A stretch of DNA of 64,000 nt from contig NZ_FQWU01000001.1 in the NCBI RefSeq assembly GCF_900129765.1, forward strand, positions 1,736,001 through 1,800,000, given 5' to 3'. Shown here piece after piece: positions 18,176 through 26,325 of the stretch. The DNA is from Massilia sp. CF038. GTDB lineage: Bacteria; Pseudomonadota; Gammaproteobacteria; Burkholderiales; Burkholderiaceae_D. The notes below the pieces were generated by a model. That model was not told the origin of the DNA. It worked only from the letters and a program-made list of their open reading frames with translations, and did no database searches. The position numbers and the translations under genes are program-made. Positions within the stretch are counted from its first letter, which is position 1, and every line of letters begins with the position of its first letter.

Positions 18176-18422
18176 ATTAGAAGTGAAACAACTGATCATC
18201 GACGTACTGCAGCTGGAAGACATCGGCCCGGACGATATCGACAGCGCCGCGCCGCTGTTCGTCGAAGGACTGGGCCTGGATTCGATCGACGCGCTGGAAC
18301 TGGGCGTGGCCCTGCAAAAGCGCTACGGCATTTCGCTGTCGGCCGATTCGGAAGATACCCGCCGCCATTTCGCGTCTGTCAACGCGCTGGCAGCCCTGGT
18401 GCAGACGCACCGCAAGAAGTAA
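18168..18422 (+). CDS. Acyl carrier protein 1 (APE cluster)
   Basis: An 84-aa acyl carrier protein. The attachment serine for the phosphopantetheine arm is in GLGLDSIDALEL (Ser about 42). The protein is acidic and four-helical by pattern. It overlaps the acyltransferase gene by 8 bp and precedes a second, different carrier. Paired carriers are standard for aryl polyene type II synthases, one perhaps loaded with the aromatic starter and the other with malonyl extenders. Which is which cannot be told from sequence alone. Confidence 0.92.
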   Translation: MLELEVKQLIIDVLQLEDIGPDDIDSAAPLFVEGLGLDSIDALELGVALQKRYGISLSADSEDTRRHFASVNALAALVQTHRKK

Positions 18423-18432
18423 GGAGAACGAT

Positions 18433-18717
18433 ATGGCAACGACGGTAGATATCAGCACCATGAGCCGCGATCAGCTGCAGGCATGGATCGTGGACCTGCT
18501 CGCCGAGATGTTCGAGCTCGATAAATCGGACCTGACGGCCGAGTCCAATCTGTACGCGGACCTGGACATCGACAGCATCGACGCGGTCGATCTGGCAGTC
18601 AAGCTCAAACAGCTGACCGGCAAACGCCTGCAGCCGGAAGTGTTCAAGACCATCCGCACCATCGCCGACGTTGTCAGCGCCCTCGAGGGCCTGGTGGTCG
18701 AGGAGCAGGCGCTATAA
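18433..18717 (+). CDS. Acyl carrier protein 2 (APE cluster)
   Basis: A 94-aa acyl carrier protein with the attachment serine in DLDIDSIDAVDLAVKL. AAGGAG lies 8 nt before the ATG, the best ribosome site in the operon, consistent with high carrier expression. It differs clearly from carrier 1 in sequence, with a longer N-terminus (MATTVDISTMSRDQLQAWI), so it is not a recent duplicate. Confidence 0.92.
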   Translation: MATTVDISTMSRDQLQAWIVDLLAEMFELDKSDLTAESNLYADLDIDSIDAVDLAVKLKQLTGKRLQPEVFKTIRTIADVVSALEGLVVEEQAL

Positions 18718-18728
18718 ATACGCGTGTC

Positions 18729-19268
18729 TTGACCGCTGTTGCGGTCATATTGACGCTGCTCTATCCGTTGGCAATCTGGCTGGGCCAGGGCCGGATCGAG
18801 CCGCGCTGGCTGGCAATGCTGTTATTGCTGGCCGCCGCTGCTCGTCTGCCCGCCATGAAGGTCAGCGCCGCCGCGCGCTGGAGCGGGGCCGGTGCGCTGC
18901 TGCTGGTGGCCGGCGCGGTCTGGTCGAATGCGCTTCTGCCGCTTAAACTGTATCCAGTGCTGGTGAATCTGGCGTTTCTGGCCGCCTTTGGCTGGAGCTT
19001 GCTGACGCCCCAATCGATGGTCGAACGCATGGCGCGCCTGAGTGAACCGGACTTGCCGCCGGCCGGCGTGGCCTATACACGCACCGTGACCAAGGTCTGG
19101 TGCGTTTTCTTTGTTTTCAACGGCAGCGTGGCGCTGGCCACCGCATTCTGGGCCACCGAAGCGCAATGGTCGCTGTACAACGGGGTGATCGCCTACTTGC
19201 TGATGGGCGTGCTGTTCGCGGGCGAGTATCTGGTGCGCCTCAAAGTCAAGCGTGCCGGCCATGTCTGA
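18729..19268 (+). CDS. COG4648-like membrane protein (APE cluster)
   Basis: A 179-aa integral membrane protein with about five hydrophobic segments (for example AVAVILTLLYPLAIWLGQG and YPVLVNLAFLAAFGWSLL). Proteins of this kind recur in APE clusters and have no known activity; a role in membrane transfer is a guess. There is no ATG in the region, so the start is most likely the TTG at 18729, 11 bp after the second carrier's stop. Start assignment is uncertain. The next gene starts inside its last codons. Confidence 0.75.
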   Translation: MTAVAVILTLLYPLAIWLGQGRIEPRWLAMLLLLAAAARLPAMKVSAAARWSGAGALLLVAGAVWSNALLPLKLYPVLVNLAFLAAFGWSLLTPQSMVERMARLSEPDLPPAGVAYTRTVTKVWCVFFVFNGSVALATAFWATEAQWSLYNGVIAYLLMGVLFAGEYLVRLKVKRAGHV

Positions 19269-20973
19269 CTGGTTCTCGGTGCTGGCGGCCCGCCCCGCGC
19301 AGGCCGTGACCGGCTGGCGTGACGGGCGCAGTGTCGCCCACGGCGCGTTTCTGACGCAGGTGCAGGCCTGGCGCGCGCTGGCCTTGCGCACCCCCGGCAC
19401 GCAGATCGCGCTCTACCTCGATGACAGCCTTGCATTTGCAGCCGCCTTGCTGGGCGCCTGGCAAGCTGGCAAGACCGTCTGGCTCACGGCCGACACGGTC
19501 GACGCCAGCTGCAGTGCGCTGGCCGGCCAGGTCGACGCGTTTTTTGGCAGCTTCCCCGCCCAGTGGCAGGCAATGCAGCCGGCGGCCAGCGACGCCTGCA
19601 CGCTGCCCTGGCTGGCGCTGGCGCCCGATATGGCCGCGCTGGTCGTGCATACGTCGGGCAGCACCGGCGCCCCGCAAGCGATCCCCAAGCGCCTGTCGCA
19701 AATGACGGCCGAAGTGGCAACGCTGGAGCAGCTGTTCGGTGCGGCCATCGGCCCGGCCGACATCGTCGCCACCGTCTCGCACCAGCACATCTATGGCTTG
19801 CTGTTCAAGGTGCTGTGGCCGCTGGCGGCCGGGCGCGCAATCCACGCGCACAGCCTGAATTACCCGGAACAGCTGGCGGCCACGCTGGCCCAGCGCCCCT
19901 GCGTGCTGGTGGCCAGCCCGGCCCACTTGAAGCGTTTGCCCGAGCACCTCGACTGGCGCGGCGCGCAAACGATGCTGCGCGCCGTGTTCTCCTCGGGCGG
20001 TCCGCTGGCGCCGGAGGCAGCCACCGCTGCCGCGCGCATGCTTGGCTGCACCCCCACCGAAATTTACGGCAGCAGTGAAACCGGCGGCATCGCCTGCCGC
20101 CGCCGCCAGAGCGCATCGAACGGCGCCTGGGAAGCCATGCCCGGGGTCGAATGGCGCAGCGCTGACGGCGTGGCCCTGCTGGAAGTGCGTTCAGCGCACC
20201 TGGAGCACGATGGCTGGATGCGCCTGGCCGACCGGGTCGAGGCGGCCGGCGCCAACCGCTTCCTGCTGCTGGGGCGCAGCGACCGGCTATTGAAAATCGA
20301 AGAAAAACGGATCTCGCTGGACGCCATGGAGGCGGCACTGGTGGCCAGCGGTCTGGCGCAAGAGGCGAGGGTGGCGCTGTGCCACCAGGTGGCAGGCGAG
20401 CGCCAGGCGCTGGCCGCGTTTGTCGTGCCCACGCCTGAAGGCAGCGCCTTGCTTGCCGCGCAAGGCAAGAGCGCCCTCAACGCGCGCCTGCGCGCCTGCC
20501 TGAGCGGCGTGGTGGAAGCGGTGGCCTTGCCGCGTCGCTGGCGCTACCTTGACCAGTTGCCCATCAATGCGCAGGGCAAGACCACCCAGGCATTGCTGCT
20601 TGCCTTGCTGGGCGACAGCGCCGATGCCGCGCCCCGCACGCCGCGCGTTACGCTGCTTGAACGCGATGGCACGCACGTGCTGCTGTCACTGACGGTGCCG
20701 GCCAATTTGTACTATCTGGAAGGGCATTTCCCAGATGCGCCCATCCTGCCCGGCGTGGTGCAGGTGGACTGGGCGATCGGCCAGGCGCGCCAATACTTTA
20801 CGCTGGCGCCGGTTTTTCGCGGCATCAACGCACTCAAGTTCCAGCAGGTGATTCTGCCGGAAGTCCCCGTTTTTCTGGAACTGACGCACGATCCGGCCAA
20901 GGATACGCTCCAGTTTCGCTATTTCTCGGACGCCGGGCCCCACGCCGGCGGACGCATTTTGTTCGGTAACTAA
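19261..20973 (+). CDS. Fused ATP-dependent acyl/aryl-ACP ligase and FabA/Z-like dehydratase (APE cluster)
   Basis: A 570-aa two-domain protein. Residues about 1-450 form an ANL-type adenylating ligase: VVHTSGSTGAPQAIPKR is the phosphate-binding loop, EIYGSSETGGIA follows, and LLGRSDRLLKIEEKRISLD carries the hinge Asp and the catalytic region. Residues about 460-570 form a hot-dog dehydratase with YYLEGHFPDAPILPGVVQVD (active-site His). The ligase would activate an aromatic acid (plausibly 4-coumarate or 4-hydroxybenzoate) onto a carrier; the dehydratase would form the double bonds. In the E. coli and Xenorhabdus clusters I recall, these are separate proteins (ApeH and ApeI). The ATG at 19261 overlaps the upstream gene; a GTG lies 9 nt earlier. 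Confidence 0.88.
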   Translation: MSDWFSVLAARPAQAVTGWRDGRSVAHGAFLTQVQAWRALALRTPGTQIALYLDDSLAFAAALLGAWQAGKTVWLTADTVDASCSALAGQVDAFFGSFPAQWQAMQPAASDACTLPWLALAPDMAALVVHTSGSTGAPQAIPKRLSQMTAEVATLEQLFGAAIGPADIVATVSHQHIYGLLFKVLWPLAAGRAIHAHSLNYPEQLAATLAQRPCVLVASPAHLKRLPEHLDWRGAQTMLRAVFSSGGPLAPEAATAAARMLGCTPTEIYGSSETGGIACRRRQSASNGAWEAMPGVEWRSADGVALLEVRSAHLEHDGWMRLADRVEAAGANRFLLLGRSDRLLKIEEKRISLDAMEAALVASGLAQEARVALCHQVAGERQALAAFVVPTPEGSALLAAQGKSALNARLRACLSGVVEAVALPRRWRYLDQLPINAQGKTTQALLLALLGDSADAAPRTPRVTLLERDGTHVLLSLTVPANLYYLEGHFPDAPILPGVVQVDWAIGQARQYFTLAPVFRGINALKFQQVILPEVPVFLELTHDPAKDTLQFRYFSDAGPHAGGRILFGN

Positions 20974-20986
20974 GGTAAAGCGCACC

Positions 20987-22072
20987 ATGCTCGACAAGAA
21001 ATTCTCACCGGAGCGCCAGTCGGCCTTCGCAGCCCGTTTCGAAGCCCAGAAGATCGCCTTTGGCCCGGTGGTGTTCCAGTGCGTGCGCTATGCATGGAAG
21101 CGCGGCATGCTGCAAACGCTGGCCGATGCCGGCAGCGCTGGTTTGTCGGTCGCGCAAATGGCGGCCACCGGCCGCTGGACCGAGTATGCGCTCAAGGTGG
21201 TGCTCGAGACCTGCCTGTCGGCTGGCGTGGTGTACCTGGAAAAGGGCTGCTATGCGCTCGACAAGGCTGGCTTCTGCGTACTGACCGACAGCATCACCCA
21301 GATCAATCTGGACTTCAACCACGACGTTTGCTACGAAGGCTTGTTCAAGCTCGACGAGTCGCTCGACACCGAGACGCCGATTGGCCTGAAGGCGCTGGGC
21401 GAATGGCCCACCTTGTACCAGGGCTTGTCGCAACTGGCCGAACCGGCCAAGACCAGCTGGTTCGCGTTCGACCATTTTTACTCGGATACCTCGTTCCCCG
21501 AAATTTTGCCGGACGTCTTCGCCACCGCCCCGCGCAAGCTGATGGACGTAGGCGCTAACACCGGCAAATTCAGCTGCGCCGCGCTGGCCTACAATGCGGC
21601 GGTGGAACTGCACCTGGTGGACTTGCCGCGCCAGCTGGCCGTGGCCGAAGAGTCGCTCAAGGCGGCTGGCGTGCGTGAGCGGGCTCACCTGCATGCGACC
21701 GATCTGCTCGACCATTCCCTGGCGCTGCCGGGCGGGATGGACTTGATCTGGATGAGCCAGTTCCTCAGCTGCTTCTCGGAGCCGGCCATCGGCAGCATTC
21801 TCAAACGCGCAGCAGCGGCGCTGGCACCCAACGGCCAGCTGCTGGTCATGGATACCTTCTGGGACCGCCAGCGCTACGACATCGCCTCCTACTGCCTGAT
21901 CAATACCTCGCCCTACTTCACGGCCATGGCGAGCGGGAACAGCAAGATCTACGAAAGCGGCGACTATGTCCGCCTGGCCGAAGCTGCCGGTCTGACCCTG
22001 CTGACCACGCGCGACGACATTGGCTATTGCCACTCGCTGCTGCGCTTTGCAAAGGCCGGGACGCCAGCATGA
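20987..22072 (+). CDS. SAM-dependent methyltransferase (APE cluster)
   Basis: A 361-aa class I methyltransferase with the O-methyltransferase layout. There is an N-terminal winged-helix/dimerisation part (about 10-100: GMLQTLADAGSAGLSVAQMA) and a C-terminal SAM-binding domain with LMDVGANTGKFSCAAL (about 180-195). Later motifs are HLVDLPRQLAVAEESL and LLVMDTFWDRQR. It most likely methylates the aryl head group, as known for other aryl polyenes, but C- versus O-methylation cannot be told. The ribosome site AAGGTAAAG precedes the ATG, 13 bp after the ligase stop. The GT2 gene's ATG overlaps its stop. Confidence 0.86.
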   Translation: MLDKKFSPERQSAFAARFEAQKIAFGPVVFQCVRYAWKRGMLQTLADAGSAGLSVAQMAATGRWTEYALKVVLETCLSAGVVYLEKGCYALDKAGFCVLTDSITQINLDFNHDVCYEGLFKLDESLDTETPIGLKALGEWPTLYQGLSQLAEPAKTSWFAFDHFYSDTSFPEILPDVFATAPRKLMDVGANTGKFSCAALAYNAAVELHLVDLPRQLAVAEESLKAAGVRERAHLHATDLLDHSLALPGGMDLIWMSQFLSCFSEPAIGSILKRAAAALAPNGQLLVMDTFWDRQRYDIASYCLINTSPYFTAMASGNSKIYESGDYVRLAEAAGLTLLTTRDDIGYCHSLLRFAKAGTPA

Positions 22073-22809
22073 AAACCTGCGTCCTGATCCCCGTCTACGA
22101 CCACGAACACGCCATTGGCGATGTGGTTCGGGCGGTGCTCGCGCAGAATTTGCATTGCATTCTGGTGGACGATGGCAGTTCGGCCGGCTGCGCCCGCGTG
22201 CTCGATACACTGGCACAGACGGCGCCGGGCGCAGTGACGCTGGTGCGCCATGCGCACAATCAGGGCAAGGGTGGGGCGGTCATCAGTGGCTTTCGCCGCG
22301 CGGCGCAGGATGGCTTTAGCCATGTCCTGCAAATCGACGCTGACGGTCAGCACAACGTGGCCGATATTCCCCTGTTCCTCGCTCTGGCGCAGCGCCATCC
22401 GGATGCGCTGATCGTGGGCAGCCCGATCTACGACGAGTCGGTGCCGAAGGTGCGCCTGTACGCGCGCTACCTGACCCATGTCTGGGTCTGGATCAATACC
22501 TTGTCGTTTGCGATTCAGGATTCCATGTGCGGCTTTCGGGTGTATCCGGTGGCGCCAGCGATGGCGCTGATCAATCGGCGCCAGCTTGGCCTGCGCATGA
22601 ACTTCGATACCGACATCCTGGTGCGCCTGCACTGGGACGGCGTGCAGGTCATCAACCAGCCAACCCGGGTGCGCTACCCCACCGATGGCGTGTCGCATTT
22701 TCGCGGCGTGCTCGATAACGTGCTGATCTCGCGCATGCATGCCACCCTGTTCCTCGGCATGCTGGTGCGTCTGCCGCTGCTGCTGGCGCGCAAATGGCGG
22801 ACCCGATGA
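22069..22809 (+). CDS. Family 2 glycosyltransferase (APE cluster)
   Basis: A 246-aa glycosyltransferase of the GT-A fold, similar to dolichyl-phosphate mannosyl/glucosyltransferases. VLIPVYDHEHAIGDVV begins the nucleotide-sugar domain, VDDGSSAG carries the first Asp pair, and QIDADGQHN is the DxD-type metal site. CGFRVYP is also typical. The C-terminal hydrophobic end (ATLFLGMLVRLPLLLARKW) suggests membrane association. It likely adds a sugar during lipid anchoring of the pigment; this is inference from the cluster. The ATGA overlap with the methyltransferase fixes the start. Confidence 0.88.
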   Translation: MKTCVLIPVYDHEHAIGDVVRAVLAQNLHCILVDDGSSAGCARVLDTLAQTAPGAVTLVRHAHNQGKGGAVISGFRRAAQDGFSHVLQIDADGQHNVADIPLFLALAQRHPDALIVGSPIYDESVPKVRLYARYLTHVWVWINTLSFAIQDSMCGFRVYPVAPAMALINRRQLGLRMNFDTDILVRLHWDGVQVINQPTRVRYPTDGVSHFRGVLDNVLISRMHATLFLGMLVRLPLLLARKWRTR

Positions 22810-23753
22810 AAGCGGCAGGCAGCAGCCACTGGGCGGCGATCAACGAATCGAGCTTCGTGGCTGGCATGCGCCTGCTGTTCTGGGTGTGCCGGGTATTTGG
22901 CCGCTGGCCGTTCCGGGTGGTGCTGTATCCGGTGCTGACCTGGTATGTGGCCACCAAGCCGGTGGCGCGGCGCGCGTCCAGCACCTACCTGGCGCGCATG
23001 CGGCCGCTGGCCAGTGTGCCGGGCGGCTGGTGGGGCGTGATCCGCCACTTTGCCGCCTTTGCTGAGAACATCCTCGACAAGATGCTGCTGTGGGGCGGCT
23101 TGATCGACACCAGCCGGGTCCAGTTTCATGGCGCCGATCTGATGGACCGCTTGCTGGCCGAGCGGCGCGGTGCGCTGCTGCTGTGCTCCCACCTGGGCAA
23201 TGTCGATTTGTGCCGGGTCTTGTCGCACCAGCAGCCCGGCTTGAAGCTGACCGTGCTGGTACACACGCGCCACGCAAAAGCGTTTAATGACATGCTCGCT
23301 GCGATCGATCCGCGCAGCCAGATGAATTTGCTGCAGGTGACCGACATGACGCCGGCCACGGCGATGCTGCTGTCCGAGCGCGTGGCCGCCGGCGAGATCG
23401 TGGTCATTGCCGGCGACCGGATTCCGGTGGCGGCCCAGCCGCGCGTGGTCATGGCGCCGTTTCTGGGCACGCCCGCACCGTTCCCGGTAGGGCCGTATGT
23501 GCTGGCGTCGGTGCTGCAGTGCCCGATTTACCTGATGTTCCCGCTGCGTGGCCAGCAAGGCTACGAAGTGCATTTCGAGCAGTTGAGCGAGACCGTGCGG
23601 CTGCCACGCGCCGGTCGCGAAGCGGCGCTCACGCAGCTGGCCACGGCCTACGCGGCGCGTTTGCAGCATTACGCTGCCCGCTCGCCCCTCGAATGGTTTA
23701 ATTTTTACGATTTTTGGCATATCCAGTCTGGACATGAAGATGCAACAAGCTGA
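22794..23753 (+). CDS. LpxL/HtrB-like acyltransferase (APE cluster)
   Basis: A 319-aa membrane acyltransferase of the lipid A late-acyltransferase family. The N-terminal hydrophobic part has GMRLLFWVCRVFGRWPFRVV, and the HxxxxD-type catalytic region is LLCSHLGNVDLCRVL (His and Asp). In APE clusters this protein may join the polyene acid to the glycolipid or phospholipid anchor. Two starts are possible: ATG at 22794 or ATG at 22806, the latter in an ATGA overlap with the glycosyltransferase stop and perhaps better. The 3' end overlaps the ammonia-lyase start by 20 bp. Confidence 0.85.
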   Translation: MADPMKAAGSSHWAAINESSFVAGMRLLFWVCRVFGRWPFRVVLYPVLTWYVATKPVARRASSTYLARMRPLASVPGGWWGVIRHFAAFAENILDKMLLWGGLIDTSRVQFHGADLMDRLLAERRGALLLCSHLGNVDLCRVLSHQQPGLKLTVLVHTRHAKAFNDMLAAIDPRSQMNLLQVTDMTPATAMLLSERVAAGEIVVIAGDRIPVAAQPRVVMAPFLGTPAPFPVGPYVLASVLQCPIYLMFPLRGQQGYEVHFEQLSETVRLPRAGREAALTQLATAYAARLQHYAARSPLEWFNFYDFWHIQSGHEDATS

Positions 23754-25299
23754 CCTGAACCAACCCCAACGCACGGTCGAATTCGACCGCAACCGTCTGA
23801 CCATCGAAGATATCGCCGATATCGCAGCCGGCCGCGCGCGCGGCGTGCTCTCGAGCGATCCGGCCTTTCGCGCCGCCATTGCCAAGGGTGCCGATTTCCT
23901 CGACCGCCTGCTGCGCGAGGATGGCACCATCTATGGCGTGACCACCGGCTACGGCGACTCGTGCACGGTGGCGGTGCCGCCCGAACTGGTGGGTGAACTG
24001 CCGCACCATCTGTACACCTATCACGGCTGCGGCCTGGGCGAATACCTGACCGAAGCGCAGACGCGCGCCGTGATGGCCACCCGTCTGCAGTCGCTGGCCA
24101 AGGGCTTCTCCGGGGTCAGCGTGGAGCTGCTGGAACAGATCGCGCGCCTGCTTGACGCCGGCCTGCTGCCATTGATTCCCAGCGAAGGCTCGGTTGGCGC
24201 CAGCGGTGACCTGACACCGTTGTCGTACCTGGCTGCCGTGCTGTGTGGCGAGCGTGAAGTCTGGCGTGACGGCGTGCAGGTGCCGGCCGCCGATGCACTG
24301 CGCGATGCTGGCATCACGCCGCTGCGCCTGCGCCCGAAAGAAGGGCTGGCGATCATGAACGGCACCGCCGTCATGACGGCGCTGGCTTGCCTGGCTTTCG
24401 AGCGGGCCGAGTACCTGACGCGCCTGTGCACCCGCATTACCGCCATGGCCTCGTTCGCGCTGGACGGCAATGCCCACCATTTCGATGAAACCCTGTTCTC
24501 GGTCAAGCCGCACGAGGGCATGCAGGGCGTGGCCGCCTGGCTGCGCGAGGACTTGCACGTGGGCCGCCAGCTCGACCGCAATGGCAAGCGCCTGCAGGAC
24601 CGCTATTCAATCCGCTGCGCCCCGCACGTGATTGGGGTACTGGCCGATGCGCTGCCGTTCTTCCGCAGCTCGATTGAAAATGAGCTCAATAGCGCCAACG
24701 ACAATCCGATCATCGACGCCGAAGGCGAACGCGTACTGCACGGCGGGCACTTCTACGGCGGCCATATTGCGTTTGCCATGGACGGGATGAAGAACACGGT
24801 GGCCAACCTGGCCGACCTGATGGACCGTCAGATGGCGCTGCTGGTGGACAGCCGTTACAACCACGGCTTGCCGGCCAATCTGTCGGGCGCCGAAGGCACC
24901 CGCGCGGCCATCAACCATGGCCTGAAGGCCCTGCAGATCAGCTCTTCCGCCTGGACCGCCGAGGCGCTCAAGAACACCATGCCAGCCTCGGTATTTTCGC
25001 GTTCCACCGAATGCCACAACCAGGACAAGGTCAGCATGGGCACCATCGCCGCGCGCGACTGCCTGCGCGTGCTGGAACTGACCGAGCAAGTGGCTGCTGC
25101 CTTGCTGGTGAGCGTACGCCAGGGTGTCTGGCTGCGCCTGCGCAGCAATCCGGCACTGGAAGCGCCAGCGGCGCTGCTGCAGATGATGGAGGCGCTGGGC
25201 GAGGACGTGGCGCCGGTGGTGGAAGACCGCCGCCTGGAGCCGGAATTGCGGGTCTTGATCGCGCACATCCGTGCCCGGCGCTGGAGCCTGTATGCGTAG
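23734..25299 (+). CDS. Aromatic amino acid ammonia-lyase (HAL/TAL family; APE cluster)
   Basis: A 521-aa lyase of the MIO family, which removes ammonia from histidine, tyrosine or phenylalanine without an added cofactor. The self-forming MIO group comes from Ala156-Ser157-Gly158 in SEGSVGASGDLTPLSY. The catalytic Tyr is Y67 in IYGVTTGYGD. NSANDNPIID (about 313) and the STECHNQDKVSMG region are conserved. Its place in the pigment operon makes tyrosine to 4-coumarate the likeliest reaction, giving the aryl starter. The specificity loop (LYTYHGCGLG) does not let me exclude histidine. No hutU/hutI genes are nearby, which argues against histidine breakdown. Confidence 0.88.
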   Translation: MKMQQADLNQPQRTVEFDRNRLTIEDIADIAAGRARGVLSSDPAFRAAIAKGADFLDRLLREDGTIYGVTTGYGDSCTVAVPPELVGELPHHLYTYHGCGLGEYLTEAQTRAVMATRLQSLAKGFSGVSVELLEQIARLLDAGLLPLIPSEGSVGASGDLTPLSYLAAVLCGEREVWRDGVQVPAADALRDAGITPLRLRPKEGLAIMNGTAVMTALACLAFERAEYLTRLCTRITAMASFALDGNAHHFDETLFSVKPHEGMQGVAAWLREDLHVGRQLDRNGKRLQDRYSIRCAPHVIGVLADALPFFRSSIENELNSANDNPIIDAEGERVLHGGHFYGGHIAFAMDGMKNTVANLADLMDRQMALLVDSRYNHGLPANLSGAEGTRAAINHGLKALQISSSAWTAEALKNTMPASVFSRSTECHNQDKVSMGTIAARDCLRVLELTEQVAAALLVSVRQGVWLRLRSNPALEAPAALLQMMEALGEDVAPVVEDRRLEPELRVLIAHIRARRWSLYA

Positions 25300-25726
25300 G
25301 GGCGCGCCGCCGAGCCGATGGTTTGCCGAAACCGAGATCGAGATCCAGTTCTATGATCTCGATCCGATGCAGATCGTCTGGCACGGCAATTACGTCAAGT
25401 ATCTGGAAGTGGCGCGCTGCGCGCTGCTGGACCAGATCGCGTACAACTACAACCAGATGAAAGACTCCGGTTACGCCTGGCCGGTGATTGACATGAATCT
25501 GCGCTACATCGGTTCGGCCGTGTTCGGCCAGCGCATCAAGCTGCGCGCCGAGATCGTCGAGTACGAGCACCGCTTGAAGATTGACTACCTGATCAGCGAC
25601 GCGGCCAGCGGCAAGCGCCTCACGCGCGCCAGCACCAGCCAGGTGGCGGTCGACATTGCCACCGGCGAGATGTGTTTTGTCTCGCCTGCCATTTTATTCG
25701 AGAAGCTGGGAGTGACCCCCTCATGA
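25292..25726 (+). CDS. YbgC/4HBT-type acyl thioesterase (APE cluster)
   Basis: A 144-aa hot-dog thioesterase. The signature FYDLDPMQIVWHGNYVKYLE contains the catalytic Asp of the 4-hydroxybenzoyl-CoA thioesterase family (D-P-M-x-x-V-x-H-x-x-Y). It may release finished or misloaded acyl chains from the carrier. The ATG at 25292 overlaps the ammonia-lyase stop by 8 bp; an in-frame GTG/TTG start further up would only add lyase-overlapping residues. The next gene begins in its stop (ATGA). Confidence 0.88.
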   Translation: MRRGAPPSRWFAETEIEIQFYDLDPMQIVWHGNYVKYLEVARCALLDQIAYNYNQMKDSGYAWPVIDMNLRYIGSAVFGQRIKLRAEIVEYEHRLKIDYLISDAASGKRLTRASTSQVAVDIATGEMCFVSPAILFEKLGVTPS

Positions 25727-26325
25727 GACACCTTGTATTGAGCGCCTGCCTGGCGCTGCTGTGTGCAGGCGCCAGCGCCACCGCCCCGATTCCCGCCATC
25801 CAGGCCATGCTGGCCAAGCCCAGCACCATGTGCGGCCGCTTTGACCAGAGCAAGCAGCTGGCCGGCATGAAAAAGCCGCTGGCCTCGCAAGGGCGCTTTT
25901 GCGTGGTGGCTGGCAAGGGCGTGCTGTGGCGTACCCTCAAGCCGTTTCCCAACACGCTGCGCCTGACGCGCGACGAGATCGTCCACTTCCAGGGCGAGCG
26001 CGTGGCCATGCGCCTGGACGCCAAGCAGGAGCCGACGGTACGCATGATTAACAGCGTGCTGTTCTCGCTGCTGTCGGGCGAACTGTCCGGACTCGAATCG
26101 TTGTTCGAAGTGGACGGCAGCGCCGCGGCCAACAGCTGGCGCGTGGCGCTCAAGGCACGCCAGCCGGCGCTGGCCAAGGCCATCGGCGTGATTTCCCTCG
26201 ATGGCGGCGCTTACGTCAAGAACATCCATATTGACGAAGCGAGCGGCGACAAGACTGACATCGTGTTCTCCGACATCAAGACCGGCGACAGCGCGATCAT
26301 GGCCGAAGAGGCGAGCTTATTTTGA
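25723..26325 (+). CDS. LolA-like outer-membrane lipoprotein carrier protein (APE cluster)
   Basis: A 200-aa periplasmic protein with a signal peptide (MRHLVLSACLALLCAGASA, cut near ATAP). The mature part resembles the LolA/LolB half-barrel used to ferry lipidated cargo across the periplasm: GRFCVVAGKGVLWRTLKPFP is the typical GxFxx..kGxlWxxxxP stretch. APE clusters regularly encode such a protein, so it probably carries the lipid-anchored pigment towards the outer membrane. It is distinct from the housekeeping lolA. The ATGA overlap with the thioesterase fixes the start, and the MMPL gene's TTG overlaps its stop. Confidence 0.84.
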   Translation: MRHLVLSACLALLCAGASATAPIPAIQAMLAKPSTMCGRFDQSKQLAGMKKPLASQGRFCVVAGKGVLWRTLKPFPNTLRLTRDEIVHFQGERVAMRLDAKQEPTVRMINSVLFSLLSGELSGLESLFEVDGSAAANSWRVALKARQPALAKAIGVISLDGGAYVKNIHIDEASGDKTDIVFSDIKTGDSAIMAEEASLF

